Below are positions 1 to 14,653 of a DNA stretch of 64,000 nucleotides, piece by piece. Each line of letters starts with the position of its first letter. The first letter of the stretch is position 1. Position numbers and translations under genes: made by a program. The notes under the pieces are model-generated. The model saw only the letters and a list, made by a program, of their open reading frames with translations. It had not been told where the DNA came from and searched no databases. Source of the DNA: Auanema rhodensis (Eukaryota; Nematoda; Chromadorea; Rhabditida; Rhabditidae); contig OZ059899.1 in NCBI GenBank assembly GCA_964057225.1, positions 7,006,001 through 7,070,000 on the forward strand. The letters run 5' to 3'.

Positions 1-580
1 TTCTTATACCTATTGCCGTTTTTTATTATTTTAAACTAACTACTTAACTTTAGATTGAGCTTAATCGTTCGGACATCTGGTGCACTTCCTCTTATACACA
101 TACGCGTGTTGGCGCCTTGTTGTCGCGATTCTACCTGTCTTAAAGCTTTAACCTGTCTAAGGATATTGTTCATCATATGCAGATGTTCAACATAATCTTT
201 AGGGAATTGGTAATAATTTCAGAAAAAATAATAGAAAAATCTGTAATTGAGTGTATACCTTCTTTACCTTATTTGAAATATTCGAATACGAATGTTTTGA
301 ATGAAACAACATAATTCACTATCTAATGATTACTGCTTAGAGCAATAGCCACTCTATTAAGCTTTTCATGGTTTCCGTGACACAAAACTCTTTCTCTTTC
401 TCTCAGTTATACCTATTCTGAATAGCAATTTCTCCTCAACACTTTATCTTATATGGAAAATTGTCTTATTCAGTGTAAATTTCATTGAGCTGTTATTGCT
501 GTTCTTTCCAGCATTTTGTATTTCGAACAGCAAACTATAATGACAAGTAAATGAAAGAAAAGCATAATCAGTTCTTCAAA

Positions 581-583
<3 letters not shown>

Positions 584-632
<49 letters not shown>

Positions 633-646
633 CTCTCTCTCTCTCT
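584..646. repeat. (CT)n microsatellite
   Basis: About 63 bases of CT dinucleotide repeat with one interrupting CG near position 630. It is one of several long pyrimidine/purine dinucleotide tracts in the two gene deserts. Confidence 0.97.
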
Positions 647-3142
647 TACTTAGTCTGCCTTTCTCTTTTCTTACATTAAAAAAACTTAAGACCTAAGAAA
701 AATAAGAAAAACATAATGGGTAAAGCAGAGAGAATTAGAGAAGAGAAAGAAAGGCAATTAATATCTACCGTATCCGGACTTAAACTGACGACATTACTCC
801 TACGAAGGGTACAACAGAATCGACAATTCATTGCGACATGGCTTCCGACAATATTTGACATAAATATGATCAATTTCTTATATTATTTGTCTGAATCATC
901 AAATTGACAGGCACTATGAGAGCACAGTGAAGCGAGGAGGGAGAGCGGGAGAGGAAGTTTGTAGCTGGTCATAATACTTAGTTCTACATTTCTTCGGATA
1001 TTTGGAAATATACAATCAAAAAGAATAAATTTTAAATTCAATTGATAGGTAAGATGAGTTGAACCTAAATTGTTTTGAAACAGACTTTGCATATCTTTAT
1101 AACTCAAAAAAAAGACTTAAAGATAAACACGTGATATCACTATTTTTTCTTTCTATCACTTTATGTGTAATATGCAAATTCTAATAAAAATATAATCAGA
1201 AAGAGAGAGAGAGATTAATCTCCAATCTTCGTTATTAGATTAACTTTTTTATCTTACTTCAATAATATTGATGAATTATTTAGATTAAAAGCTCCTATAT
1301 CTATGTAAATCGGACTAAAATTAAAAGAAATGTGTATACTATCTTTGGATTTAAATAATTTTATTTCAAATAATATTAATTTTATTGTATATATATATAT
1401 ATATAAATCTATATCTATATATATACAAAAATAGCTGAAATTTTAATTTTAACAGCTTATTGACATTAAACATACCGTAATCTACCTATCCTCATCTGGT
1501 TTTCTTATAATTATTGACGCGCTGCTCAATTTATCATATAAAAATTTTCAAAAAATATAATACCATATGTTTATACAAAATTGACATTTTTCAATGTTAT
1601 ATTTCTTCACTTTATATCTATTTTACTACTTAACAGTATGATTCTGTTCACTAAAGCTTTATTCCATTTGACGATCTTTCATGCATTTCATATTGCCATA
1701 GCGTGCAACTAATGGCACAGCTTATGCGGATATTATTCATTGTAGATAATATCCGTATTTAGACAAACAGTTTTTAAAACAGAAAATTCTAATAAATTTT
1801 CTCATTTATCTTTAACTTTTCATATTATGAAAGCATTAAACATAGATCTTTTAGTGCGATTCACCAATATTTTAGCAAATCATTTGCCATTTTAGACTAT
1901 AGTCCAGATCTCATTTGTGATGTCATCACTGACAATTCTTTAAATTTTTTATTAATTTTCACATTTTCCTCCCAATACACAGCAAATCTATCCTGCACTA
2001 GTTCTCTTATCTTCACTAACTTTCTTTTTTTTTCTTTATTTCTTTCTCTCTCTCTCTCTCTATTCTCTCTCTTTATTTTATAAACTATAACTGCGATAAG
2101 CCGTGAAAACGTTGATGACTATCCAAATTTTGATCAGCTTTACTATCCATTTTGAATATAAAACCTGAAAACAATATAACATAAGAAATGAAGTAAGTTC
2201 TTGCTTGTTTCGTTAGAGCCCATTTTCAATTTTGAGCTTCTATTCCCTCAAATTCTGAATTGTTGTACCCATTGTCTAGATTGTAAAGAAAAGACAGGTA
2301 CCACATACAACGAGCTAACCGATTTGGTAATGGGCCAAATATGTCTAATAGACTAGCGCCATGATATATTTCCTCAATTTGCGTCCATTATCCCGTTTTG
2401 AACCTCCGCCCTCCTCAGAAAAAAGGAAAGAGAGACACAGAAGCATCTAGTTACGTAAAGCAATTCAGGTAGATTACAGCTTGAATAATATTATTTAAAA
2501 CTTGATATTAGTTTTATAACTATATAGTTGATTATTTAGTACATATCATAGTTATAGTTATATAGTCTATAAATTTCTTTTAGTTAAATAAAATCATTTT
2601 TCTCTTATATGATCAATTAGAATTATTTTTATCCATATAGTTAAGAAACTAAAAAAAATCTTGCTTAACCAAAAGCAACCTTCTTTCGTCGCCTTCTTCT
2701 TAATAATTTATTATTTGATCATACGTATGAGTATTAGATAACTAATTATAGGCTTGATTAGACATAATCCTTTCTGTATAAGAAGATGATTTCATTTTTG
2801 TACTGATAGAATAGAAATTCACGATTATATGTAGAGTTATGTTCAGTCAATGCTTATTATAATAACCTGATGTGCATATATTATACATACTATGTGTGTA
2901 CATATATACATCTCCTTAGAGAATTAACTATTATTATTATATTATTATCAATATATTTTATATAATATTAGCATATTAGCATATTAAGATAAAAATAAAA
3001 ATGAATACAACCATTCTATATATCAAAAAAAATAAAATAAAAAATCAAATTATTTACACGTATATCCTTATGCAAATTATTTTTTTTTACGTGAACTTTA
3101 ATATATAATATATAAAAATAATATAAATCTATCTCTATACAT

Positions 3143-3146
<4 letters not shown>

Positions 3147-3232
<86 letters not shown>
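3147..3232. repeat. (AT)n microsatellite, about 43 units
   Basis: An uninterrupted AT dinucleotide tract of about 86 bases. It is self-complementary, so it can form a cruciform, and its length is likely to vary between individuals and to be hard to assemble. Confidence 0.97.
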
Positions 3233-3237
<5 letters not shown>

Positions 3238-5870
3238 CATAATAGTTATAGTCCCTCTAGACATATAATCTTACTAAATATAATCATAATATGTCTTCAA
3301 AAGTAACGTCAATAATATGAAAATATTTAAGTTGTTTTTCATTTTTTTATTCGTCTCCTCCCCAAAGTTTGAAATTATCTTATTCTTATCATCTTTCTTC
3401 CTATACGAAGTTTTCTAATTCGTCTGTAAATAATTTAGCAGACATAATCCGTCATAAGTCTAATAAGGTGAAATTGGCTATGAAAATATCAAAAAATCAA
3501 TTGAAATAATAATAGATTATGATGAGGCAATCTAATTGTCAGTTTTTTTGATTACCCAAACAAGCTTAAGCATATCACGAGAGTTCGATTTAAAACTATA
3601 TGTACATAGTTTATTCTTAAATTTTTAATTAATAACTTTGTATTATTTTTAAAAAAAAAATTAAAGCATTAGTAAACCGGAAACGGCTCTAATGTATACA
3701 TAACATACTAGATGATATGACTCATTCTATTAGTGTATCATAAGTATACGTTTTTTGATTATCGACCTCCTAGACAGCATACATACTTGCACATATATTA
3801 AATTATATTTATATATCTATGGTATTATTATATTAAACTATATAAATATATTAAAGTAAGTATCATGTTGTTAACCTATTTTTCAATTTTATTTCTGTTT
3901 TCATTAAAACTTTAAATATGCAAAGTTCCCAGTACTTTTCATCGTATAATAACGGTATGATTTGAACAATTGTCTGTAGTGCATGTGTCTCTCTTCTTTT
4001 CTATCTTGTATATCGTCAGGTATTATAAGCTTAATCTTGAATAGCAATAGCAATATTTGTATAATTAAGAAATATTCTGAAAATTAACTCAAATGTTAAT
4101 TAGAAAAATATGAGAAATAGACGGAGCGGTAGTTCATTTCCGAATTTCCTCTCAAGATCTGATGAACTTTGCGAAAAAAACATGGAAATATAACCTGATG
4201 ATTCAGGTGAAAATGGATTTTTCAAATCTGTTCACAACTTAATTTATTCAATTTCCTTATGAAGGCAACCATTGCAAACAGGAAGAGACCACTTCGTCAT
4301 TTTCAAAGCTGCCCATTAATTTTTCTGTCCATCCATAGCTTGGTTTTAGCTCATGCTTACATATTGAATTGGCTTTAAAGAAAAATTAGCCAGCATATTT
4401 ATCCACCTTAACTCTCATATTTTGACTTTTAGTGTTCGTTTCTTAACTTTTGTTGCTAAAGTGAAACAAAAGAAACATTCATATCTTATACAAAGCTGCG
4501 TTTCTTCTGTGTTTTTTTTCCGGAAAGGGATTATCAGCAGTGAAGTAGAGGAACTAGTAAAGAGAGAGAGAGAGAGTCTAAGAGAAAATAAGAGGGAGAA
4601 AGAGAAGAGAAAAGATACATGAAGTGTGATCGCATCACTATCATCATCATCAACAAAATGTTCATTTACAATTTATCTATTCATTAAATAATTTTGACAC
4701 TTTTTACATATTTTGCTTCTTTTTTTTCTTTTAGTAAAACGTTTACTACAGCATTATCCAGCATTTTCATAATAAACCATCAATATCTTCCTCTTTATCT
4801 AGCAATTCTATAACATAATATATGCTTTAACACTTTACATTAACCTTAACGCATTTTTTATTGAAATTTTTATTATTTATAATGGTTTTTTCTGTTTATT
4901 TAATCCTGTTACCATCAAAATAGCTAAAAATAATTTTATTCTTTCACAATTAATTGAGTAAAAACATCCGATTATAATAAGTACGTAGTAAGGTTAAACC
5001 TTGATCTCAGGTTACTTGAAAACAATTAAAATTTTCAATTACCAAATTTCAAATTTCAATCAATTTGTAACATATGATTTTTGTATAACAAACATAAATA
5101 CAACACCTATTGTTTGAAAAAAAAAATTCTTGGAAATTTTTATTTTATGTTTTGTTGGAATCAACGAAAATCATGAGTTTCACTGCTCATAGTTCGTAGT
5201 TCATTTAAATATTCTTATTTTTACAATACATATATAGTATATAGTATATATACATATTGATGTTCTTTTATTTTTTTGATTCTTCAGTATAATTATAATC
5301 GTTTTTATATTAAATTATATTATTTAATTTTCAGATAATTCAAATGTGCTCCTCCCCCACATGATGTGATTTAGATTATAAATACATGATATAGGTATGT
5401 ATTGATAACGTTTCTCTTGAGAATAACCACAAGAGTATTATACGTCCATTATTCATCAATTAATTCTAGGTATTATTCTTTTATAATGACCTTAAAATTT
5501 CGATACATTCTTTCATTTAAAAAATTTCTCTTATCATAGCTTTTTTATGAAATTTCGTGTCGACAATCGACTTAGACGTTTGGATCGAATCGACTTAGTA
5601 TGCTTATAAAATTAAAGAATTATGTGTGATTAAGAAAAACAGGGAGGAGAAGTATGAAATGAACAGATCATTCTGAATGAATGTTGAAATAATAGTATTT
5701 GTAAAGAAAAAAAATTATATTTAAAAGATTATCGATAAGAACTTCGATGGTGTCATTTTAATTGTCATTATTAAAATGATTATTAATATGTTATTTTTTA
5801 CGTAAAAATACGTAGAATTTAAGGTGTGATTCAAATATAAGTATAAATTATATAAATGGTTCAACAATTA

Positions 5871-6190
5871 TAGAAAACAATAAGAATTACAGGAAGATTC
5901 GGCATTCATATGAGTCTTCTGGATTACTTCTAATTACGGTATCATTTGCCGCGAACACCAATTAGCCACGGTCAATACACGATAAGAATCATGAAGAATC
6001 TGAGACTATTTATGAATTCAATAGCTTGTAAAGACATGCCGCTACCGTATAGCTGGAATCAATGAAGCCAATTACCGTATTAGGTGCATGTATAACAATT
6101 CAAGCAACTAATCCGATACGACCCCCTGGGGGTCAACTTACGTTAAATACTCGATATCCAACAGCTTTATTAACCTATTCTAAACAGATA
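5871..6190. other. Sequence-complex non-coding block (candidate regulatory element)
   Basis: Unlike its surroundings, this stretch has little simple sequence and more balanced composition. It contains three copies of the 7-mer TACCGTA/TACGGTA (5935, 6043, 6073), TAATTA/CAATTA-like homeodomain core motifs, and a perfect GC-rich palindrome at 6120-6134. There is no open reading frame of note. I infer a cis-regulatory element because the block lies in the desert upstream of a homeobox gene; nothing in the sequence proves it. Confidence 0.35.
6120..6134. repeat. GC-rich perfect palindrome
   Basis: The 15-mer is a 7-base arm, a central T and the exact reverse complement of the arm (GACCCCC-T-GGGGGTC). 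It stands out because its flanks are AT-rich. Confidence 0.9.
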
Positions 6191-7300
6191 TAATCTACAT
6201 ATGTTATAAGACCAAAAACAAAATACTATTCTATTATGTAAAGCATGAATTTTTGAATTGTTAGTCAGTTTGAGCATTTTTTGATGAAAAAAAAATTTAA
6301 AAATCTTTATCTCAGCACACGATTTTAAACAAAGAAAAACATCTATTGATGTGATGAATTGAAATATTCAACTAACAAACATATAAATGAAATATTTTAA
6401 ATTATTATTTCTTTTGACAATAAAAACTTTTGATAGAAATTCGAATTTCTGATATTTCATTAAGTTGAATATGTTTTACATCTATCTATTAACCCCTCCT
6501 CATTACTCCTGTTACTCCTCTTCTTCCCCTTCACACCCCTTGCCCCTTCAAATCCTACGTAATATATGTATGTGATAAATATTTCTATTGAAGAAAGAGA
6601 AAAAAACCTTTTCGTACGACTCCAAGCTTAAGCTTCATTAAAATTTTCATCAAGCTCAAATAGATCAAGTTATATCCATAGTTTGACATATCACACATAC
6701 ACCAGAAGCGTGATCCTAACGATAGAAATGAGTCTCGACTGAAACTGCTACGGCATCTGTCAATTTCCGGACGACGTCGGAATGCCTTATTTGGATATTC
6801 ATTTACATTGCATCTGATGAGAAGTTGTTTAGGCATTTATGACCAATTGTTCCTTCGTTTGCTCATAATGACATTTACACTCGCTATCTAGCTTTTCATT
6901 CAGTTCTAGTCACTTTTCGTTCAAATACAGGATCATCTTCATTGCTCTTGTTCTTTCGTTATTCTGTCATATTCAAAAACATTTTCTTCTTTCATTACGG
7001 TAACTTTTTTTTATTTTTTCTGTTTTTCCTCACAAGAAAACCTTTATTGAATCAGAAAACATTCAAATCAGTTTAATCGATCAATTTTTTTTATTTTTCT
7101 ATGAAACTCATATGGAATTCATACATCTTTTATATTTTTTACGAAAAATAAAACATTTTTGCTTGAAGAAATAATTCTTATAAATCCCTTTAAGATCATT
7201 TCTTCTTTCTTTAAGTATAAAGATGTATTTCTTTGGTTTACTTTGTGTTTTCCTTTTAGCAATTCTTCATTCAAATTCCTTTCTCTTTCATCTTTTTAAG
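6191..7300. other. Non-coding, T-rich intergenic DNA
   Basis: No gene is seen. There are runs of T and pyrimidine-rich segments and one small minus-strand open frame (6585-6836) whose translation resembles nothing I know. Confidence 0.5.
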
Positions 7301-7790
7301 TTATACCGATACGGTAATTAGAGGCTAACGATGCCGATGGCCTATTTGAGTAAGCACAAAGCATAGACGAATACTATAGACAATCCTAAGAAAGATGACG
7401 GTATTGTACAGTGATAGGTCTTCTGGTATCGGGAGTTGGTGTTAGATGGATGCCTCGAGGACGAAGACCATTAGTTCCGTACGTGTCCCTGTCTCTGTTT
7501 TGTTTGCACTTGTTAGTTGAACTATTCGCATTCTTCTGAGTAATAGCTGATCTAATTGGTCAGCTACTTGTCCAATTAAGGAAATTAATAGCCACACACG
7601 CACATACGAGCTGTCCGAGCAGCGCACTTTCGTTTGAGTCCAGCTGCTGGTATATGAAGTATCTCTCATCTGCCTACATCAGCCAACACCTCGTATTCTG
7701 GACTCATTGACATCAAGTTCATGTCACCTAACAGCCAACGCTGACCACATAAGATCAAATTAAATTTGTCTCTGAATCAGATGTGAGTCT
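7301..7790. other. GC-richer non-coding block with inverted repeat
   Basis: A locally GC-richer, low-repeat segment within the desert. It includes an exact 7-bp inverted repeat TAGCTGA...TCAGCTA at 7544-7566 (9-nt spacer) and a TACGGTA motif at 7310. A 75-codon minus-strand open frame (7442-7669) covers part of it, but it has no recognisable domain and no clear initiator context. Candidate enhancer by inference. Confidence 0.3.
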
Positions 7791-8314
7791 GACGATGAAG
7801 AAGCATATTTTGTGTGTATCTTGTCTTCTACCTAACTTCTAATTTAACTAAATTGATTAAATGACAGTTTTCTTGTCAGTTCGATTGAATAAGTAGAATA
7901 CTACAAACTCATTCAGATTCAATTGAATCTAATACGAATGAAAATACATCTACATGTATGTATATGTATATGTATACTATGAAAAGTATCATGAAATAAA
8001 AGAAAAAATTAGTAAAATGTAGTAATAGAAGAAAGAAATGTTTAATCGTCTTGAAATCAGCTTATAGCTTTATACAGCAAATGACGTGGATAAAATATTA
8101 ATCGTTAGTCGTCTAATGATTTATTATGAGGTGAACATGTTATTTTTCTTGATCTAAACCAATCAAGTAATTCTATTTTTATCATTTTTTAATAATAAGA
8201 AGTATATATTTATAAAGATTTGTATATAAATATATATAAATATATACATGTATACATACATTTATTTTGATATTATAACGACCAACAGTAAAGAGAAATA
8301 AGAATAAAGAACAT

Positions 8315-8319
8315 AGAGA

Positions 8320-8369
<50 letters not shown>
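8315..8369. repeat. (GA)n microsatellite
   Basis: About 55 bases of GA dinucleotide repeat with one early GGG interruption. Confidence 0.96.
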
Positions 8370-8375
<6 letters not shown>

Positions 8376-10119
8376 GGGAGGAAAAGAGTAATGTGTTTTC
8401 GGAAAATAAATTCAGAAAATTAATTTATTCAAATCAGACGTCTGTCATATGTACTGCAAGAGGTTCATTCAATGTCTTGTTCAGTCTTCTGTTTCTTAAA
8501 TGTTCTCACGCTATGATTATAGGATATTAAGAGAGTATAGAGAAAAGAAGGATAGATAGATAGATGGCTAGTATAATTGGCGACAATTAATACCTAAGTA
8601 CCATTATGGCCTTTAGTAACATGCATTCATACATATATAGCTTAAAGAGATTAAATAATTTCAAAAGTCTTTTTAAATAGAAAACTGTAATTCATCTCTT
8701 TATTCTTCTTCATCTCTTTAATTCGTTCTCACTTTCTCTATTTTTCATTTCTATACGTAGTACTTACTACCCCTTATTAACTCTTCTTAACCCTCTAACC
8801 TTTTATTCGTTTGTATCTGTTCATTTGCAAACTATTTTTCAAACTAAATTCTTTCATATATTCTCACCTTTGTTTTAATATATAATATATTATATTTATA
8901 CAATTTTATAATACGGTAATGAATTCCGAAACATTGTTATACATTTCTAGTGAAATGAGATGTTAGAAAAGCTTAGTTGCACGCTAATTTATTCCTATTT
9001 TCTTTCTCTTTTCATTGAATTTTAAAAGAAGAAATATTTGATTTGTGAATATTGAAAGTCGAACATGATCGTACTTCATATACCAAAATAATTCAACAAA
9101 TATTATGCAAAAATGATTCTCTTTAACTATGTTTAGTGAAAGAAAAACATATTCACATAGAATATGTAATAATATTCATATAGTTAAATTAATTTACAAA
9201 TATATTTTAATTTATGTTTATAAGTATATTTGCTATAACCCCCTTTCATTCACTTATTTTCTTTCATTCCTAAAACTTCTCAAAACAATACGACATCTGT
9301 TTGATTTGCAGAGTAATTGCCCCGAAATAGATATCTATCATGTTATCGGAAGTTCTCTATGAAAAGGATTGTCCAATTCCTATAAAGAATAGAATAGCAG
9401 GTGGGAATTACAGTACTTTACAAGTTGTAACCGAATCAGCATATAGAATTTCTTTTGTAATCTTTACTTATATGCCGGCCCGACAAGAAACATATGCACT
9501 TAAAATTACATGATTACGTGAATAGCTTACCAGATTAAGTGACTATCTGTTTGTTTAGTGTTGTCCATTTACGGTAGTTATTGAATTCAGGACAAAACTA
9601 GTATAAACTAAACAATTAAATATAAATAATCGAAAAAGAAAATACAATACATCAAAGTTTATTAACTTCAATCATTTGTATTTTCCTTCTTCTTTTTTTT
9701 TTCATTGAAAATAAAATTAATAGTAACGTGTGTTACATGATGATAGTTAAAAATATCTTTTCACATATTGGAAATCAGCCAAAATAACTAAAGTAGTTTG
9801 CATTCAAATAAAACTAATAAATGAAATTAAGGCAGGATATTTTAATTTAAATTATTCTCATCTCTCTCTATATATATCTATCTATTTTACCTATTCCAGC
9901 AGATACTAAAAAATTTTCAAGATCATTTATAGCATTTTCCCTATTTCTTCTCATTTTTAATTACTTTAAGGAAGTTAAAAAAAGCATTTCTAATCAAATA
10001 CCATTGTTCACTTTATGATTTTGCTAAAATTATTTGACGGAACCTCATCTTCATTCTCTCCCTATCCCACCCTCTAATTCAGCTTATTGGATTGATCACT
10101 GTCAAAAGAGGATAAGAGT

Positions 10120-10155
10120 TCAGCTTTAGCATTAAGCTAATGATAATCAAGCTGA
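10120..10155. repeat. Nested inverted repeat
   Basis: Outer arms TCAGCTT (10120-10126) and AAGCTGA (10149-10155) are exact complements. Inside them TTAGC and GCTAA pair around a short loop. The element could extrude as a hairpin or be a bipartite binding site. Confidence 0.7.
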
Positions 10156-13020
10156 TTGACGTGAGCAAAGGATCAAGATTTAGTTAAATCAGATTATTAA
10201 TACATTACATATATACATATATAGATATGAATATATATATATATATATATACTATTTCAAATAATTATTTTTATTTTTGTTTTTCTATTATATATATATT
10301 TATATATTTATATTTATATATATATAGTTAGTTGCAAACATATAGAAAATAAATATATTTGAATGTATATGCATAGATACGTGCATAGGCGATGATACAA
10401 GAGAAAAAAAAACTTTTATATGCCTGACAATATCTTGTCCATAAGCTGATTTTCGGAAACGATATCTTTCTATTATTAAATTTTTCCTTTTTTTTGCATT
10501 TAAAATTCATTTAATAATAATCTTTACTTATTAAAGATTTAGAAGATCATATAAGAAATTATGTATCCTCAAATAAACTATTACACATAACAAGCTAGTT
10601 CATCACTTAAAGTTTATATAGATTTTATCTTTTTTTATCTCAATTAAACTTTTTCTTCTTTTTTTTTTTCAAAAAAAGAAGTCATATAAACAAATCAATT
10701 GGTAACATCTTTCTTCAGAATATCCATCAAATCTTTATTAATCTTACAAAATATTTTCTCATTTTGGTTTTCATATATTGTTGTAGAAAATCATGATGGA
10801 ATTGATTTATTGCAATCAGATCAGTAAAAAGGAGTGGGGGTTTTCCTCATTTATTATAAATATTTATCTGTTTTTATCTATTTATCTCATTCAACAAGCT
10901 ATTATTATTATTAAATATACTATATTAATATATATATATATATAAGTATCTAGAGAAAGTTGTTCATTATTTGGATAATCATTTGGTTATTAAATTTCCT
11001 TCCAAATACACAAATTATGGGCATTCTCTTTAGAAGTTTTTTCAGTCGATGTCCTTCATAATACAAACAAAAAGTTAAAATTTTCATTTTAATATTGTTT
11101 CAAAGAAAGTTTTTTGTTGTAAAAATTAAGTTGTATATACAACATTTTATAAAAATATATGTATATAATATTGAAAATCCAGCTTCCTTTTTTTGTAACA
11201 AAAAGAGAAGAAAACAGCTCAGAAGACGGAAACGATTGAATCGTTTAAAACCATTATGAGTTTCCTACCTATTTGGATAACATATATGCATAAAGCTTAA
11301 TTATATGAAATTATATTTCATTTTTCTATCGAAAGTGTTTCAGTACATACATACGTATATAGTTAAAACATAAAAAATAATAATAATAATAACTATTAAT
11401 AGAAGAAATGCAAATAACCTTCATTTCTTTCTTTTATTTTTCTTTTCACCCCCATATAAATTAGTTGTTTTTCTTTTTTGCTCCCCCTTCTTCTTCTTCC
11501 TTTAAAAAACAAATAAAACATTTTTTTTCATTTTTTGAGAGATCACCATGATTTATCTATATACACAAAACGTTTCAACGATTCAGTATCTCTCAAGAAT
11601 ATCTTTATAGTTTATAGTGACAAACTTAAGATTAAAGTTCCTCCTTTGCTTAAGAATCACTGTTACTCCTTCACTGTCTTCTTCTTCCTCCCTCTCTTTC
11701 TCCCTATCTCTCTCCGTATCTCTTTTTCTCTCTATGTTTCTTATTCTCTTATCCCATATCTTATACCATATTTAGCTAAGTAATTCAAATATTAATGCTC
11801 TTTGCGTGTATCCATGATGCAGTCGTTGAGATGGGTTTATCAGCTTAGTATAGATCTTATTTTCTCTTTTAAAAATTATTTTTTCAAAACGTTTCTTCAT
11901 ATCCTAGTTTTTACGTGTGAAACTATTGCAACTTTCATGTAGTGAGATTCACGTTGATCTCAACTATACATATGTATGTGTTTATCTGATTTAAAGACAC
12001 ATAAAGCGATTGTGATGTTCGTACACCCCCGCATAGAGGTTTGAATCTGTTTCTTAAATTTGGTGGAAAACGGCAATTAATAGAATGATCAACTCATTCG
12101 CTCATTTACCTACCATACAGCCAACTCAAGCGTATAAGGTTTGTATTACAGCTGCTAGGTAATATGCTAATTTTTGTTGTGAGGTTGCCTGTCATTAGAC
12201 AGCTTGCAGTAGCAATTGGCATAAAGACTAAAAAGGCCTCCAAACGATTTTCATTGTATATTAATAAGTAACGAACATTCACATTATATACTGGTGGGTG
12301 GTGTAAGAAGGATAGTGCTGGTGGTCTAAAGAGACAAGAGAAGTAGAGATACAGATAGAAAGAGAGGGAGTAAATGAGTGTATGTGCTGTGCTATATGTG
12401 TGGCCGTCTGCTGTATCTATGAATGAAAATAGTATTATATCTAATAGAATATGAAAAGAGGTTATAAAGCAAGTGAAATAGAAAAGCAGAAATAGAATGA
12501 GGATGAGGATGAACGAGATCTTGAGAGAAAGTATGCGCAAACCAGAGGTCTGGTTGTTGCATACGGTATAGGGCGGGAGTTCAATTAAAAGCGTTTTCAA
12601 CCTTTTAAGGTAATCTGATTGACTAATTTAATGATTAATGAACAATCAATAAACAATTTTTATAAACTTATATGCCACATCAAAAAAGTTTTGTTTTTTT
12701 TAATTATTTTATTTGTTATATATTTTGAAGATAAAATATATACATAATATAAGATATAATATATTATTTTGTATAATTTTAATATATCTCATTTAAGTAA
12801 CTTTTAAATATATTAATTTCTATATTATTCCTATAATTTATGATTTGTTCTATAATTATTCTAATTATTTCATTTTAACTATTCAAATTTCATTTATAAC
12901 GATGCTTATACGTTTGAGATGTTATTTTCTTTTTTTTTATTATAACATATATGAATATAACTTTCTTTCTTTTAATATTTATATGTTATATTTAAATTAA
13001 TTTACTTTTCTTTCATTTCA

Positions 13021-13560
13021 GATTGGATCGTCTTTATCCTTACAGTAAAATAAGTTGGATTAAGTAGTACTAATATGTGTTAATGAACCATCTGTTTGCT
13101 TCCTGTTATCCACAGGTATGACCAAACTTCCTGTTGCCCTGTCTATAAGTATGGTACTTAACCATATCCGGAAGTTATATAACTGTAACATATAGTATAG
13201 AGATACTATACAGTTTAACCTAGTGCTAATAACAAAATCTTATTAAGGACAACGTGTTAACATTGCCATTGGTATCCATGGCACATGTTCATACCATTAA
13301 AGGGATTCTTAACGCTTTGTAACCGAAGCCATTAGCACATATTGGCCTTCGACTTCTATCTTGCTCATATTCTTCCAAATAATCAAAAGGAGAAACGATT
13401 AAGGCAGAGAATATAAGGGGTGGAGTCAAAGAGAGGCATCGGATTGGGCAGCCATGGAAGAAAGAGTGGGTGGTGTCCACATCAACATCCGGATCATAAC
13501 TATCGTGTGTATGTGAGAGTGTGGACATGATGCTACAAAGAGGCTGATTGTCCTTTAGTA
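13021..13560. other. Sequence-complex non-coding block
   Basis: This stretch lacks simple repeats. It carries an 8-bp hairpin TATAGTAT/ATACTATA near 13192-13212 and a short GCCAT...ATGGC inverted repeat near 13265-13282. The 79-codon minus-strand open frame (13289-13528) has no recognisable domain. Possibly a regulatory element of alr-1, at low confidence. Confidence 0.3.
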
Positions 13561-14578
13561 GCTTTTTAACTATTCATTCTCATCGTTTTATATCAATCCT
13601 TAATATATAATTTGCAGCATAGTTAATACTAACTAATTTAATAATTAATTGAATTGAATGAAATTTAATTAATTAAAATACATTTTAGTCTCTCTTTATA
13701 TCAGCAACAGTATGGGATAGAGTGTGAACGTTTGAGATAAAGTGGTAAGTTGATGTGAATCTATTGATGAGATAAGATTGGATATATAGAAAAGAGGGAA
13801 GGAAAATAGAGAGAGGTGAGCAAGAAAGAGAGATGAAATAGTTTAGTCACATCTTTCCAAATGTTTTTTTTTGCTATATGTTCCTTATCAAAAAATTTCA
13901 TAATCAAATTAACTGTCGTTGACACAATGCCTCCTGATTCAATTCAAAATCTCATTTTTTCTCTTCGTTTTCTCGTCATCATTAGAAATCCATTATCATC
14001 GTCATCTTCTATTCATAATGTCTTTTGATTTGATATAATGAGAGGCAAAAAGTGTCTTTATAAATGCAAAGAATCGAAGACATTTGTCAACAATCACATT
14101 AAACTTCTTTAGTTTTTCGATCAACAATTATCATTAACTAACATACAATGTTACTGGGACTGAATGATGGTCCTGAAGTCAAATTTCTGAATTTTAATTA
14201 AATCAGAAGTTTTTCTTCACTATTAATGATTATAATGTGTTAATCGGTTCGTGTGATTACAACATTCTTAACACTTTAAATACTTTTTTCGTCTCTATTC
14301 TCAATTCTTTCTTGTTCATTTAAGAAAAATCTTCTTTTTTTTTGTTGTTTTCTTTAATGAAGGTAAAGATGCTCCTGATGTTAAAAATAAGATGAATAGT
14401 ATGAATAGCTTAGTTATTTGAATGATTATAAACTGTTTATAGAACATTTTATTTGGTTATTATTAGCTGATTCAATTGATTCTCATTTCTAATTTAACAT
14501 CAAAATATAATAATTTAGTATATAATATACATTGTATCATTCTTTCTAATGTATATTATTTATTACTTATTCCTTTCT

Positions 14579-14653
<75 letters not shown>

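Larger units (their letters stand above)
1..5870. other. AT-rich gene desert, left part
   Basis: No coding region is supported here. The sequence is AT-rich with simple-sequence tracts: (CT)n near 584-646, short CT runs near 2045-2075, and a very long (AT)n near 3147-3232. Open frames in this stretch are short and either lie in low-complexity DNA or resemble no protein I know. The stretch is probably distal intergenic DNA upstream of alr-1, though it could be an intron of a gene starting outside the window. Confidence 0.6.
7791..13020. other. AT-rich intergenic DNA
   Basis: Long AT-rich stretch with (GA)n near 8315-8369, several (AT)n/(TATA)n runs (8220-8260, 8880-8900, 10205-10325, 10930-10945) and a nested inverted repeat at 10120-10155. 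No coding sequence is supported. The longest open frame (minus, 12106-12600) is explained by strand-biased composition. Confidence 0.55.

Noticed and set aside
3551-3566. ATTACCCAA resembling part of a spliced-leader sequence
   Set aside because: Only a short core matches, the flanks differ and no Sm-site or 5S context follows.
12106-12600. 164-codon minus-strand open frame
   Set aside because: The + strand here is purine-rich, so the minus strand lacks stop codons by composition. The translation is a hydrophobic and Ser/Tyr-rich string with no domain and no splice or UTR signals.
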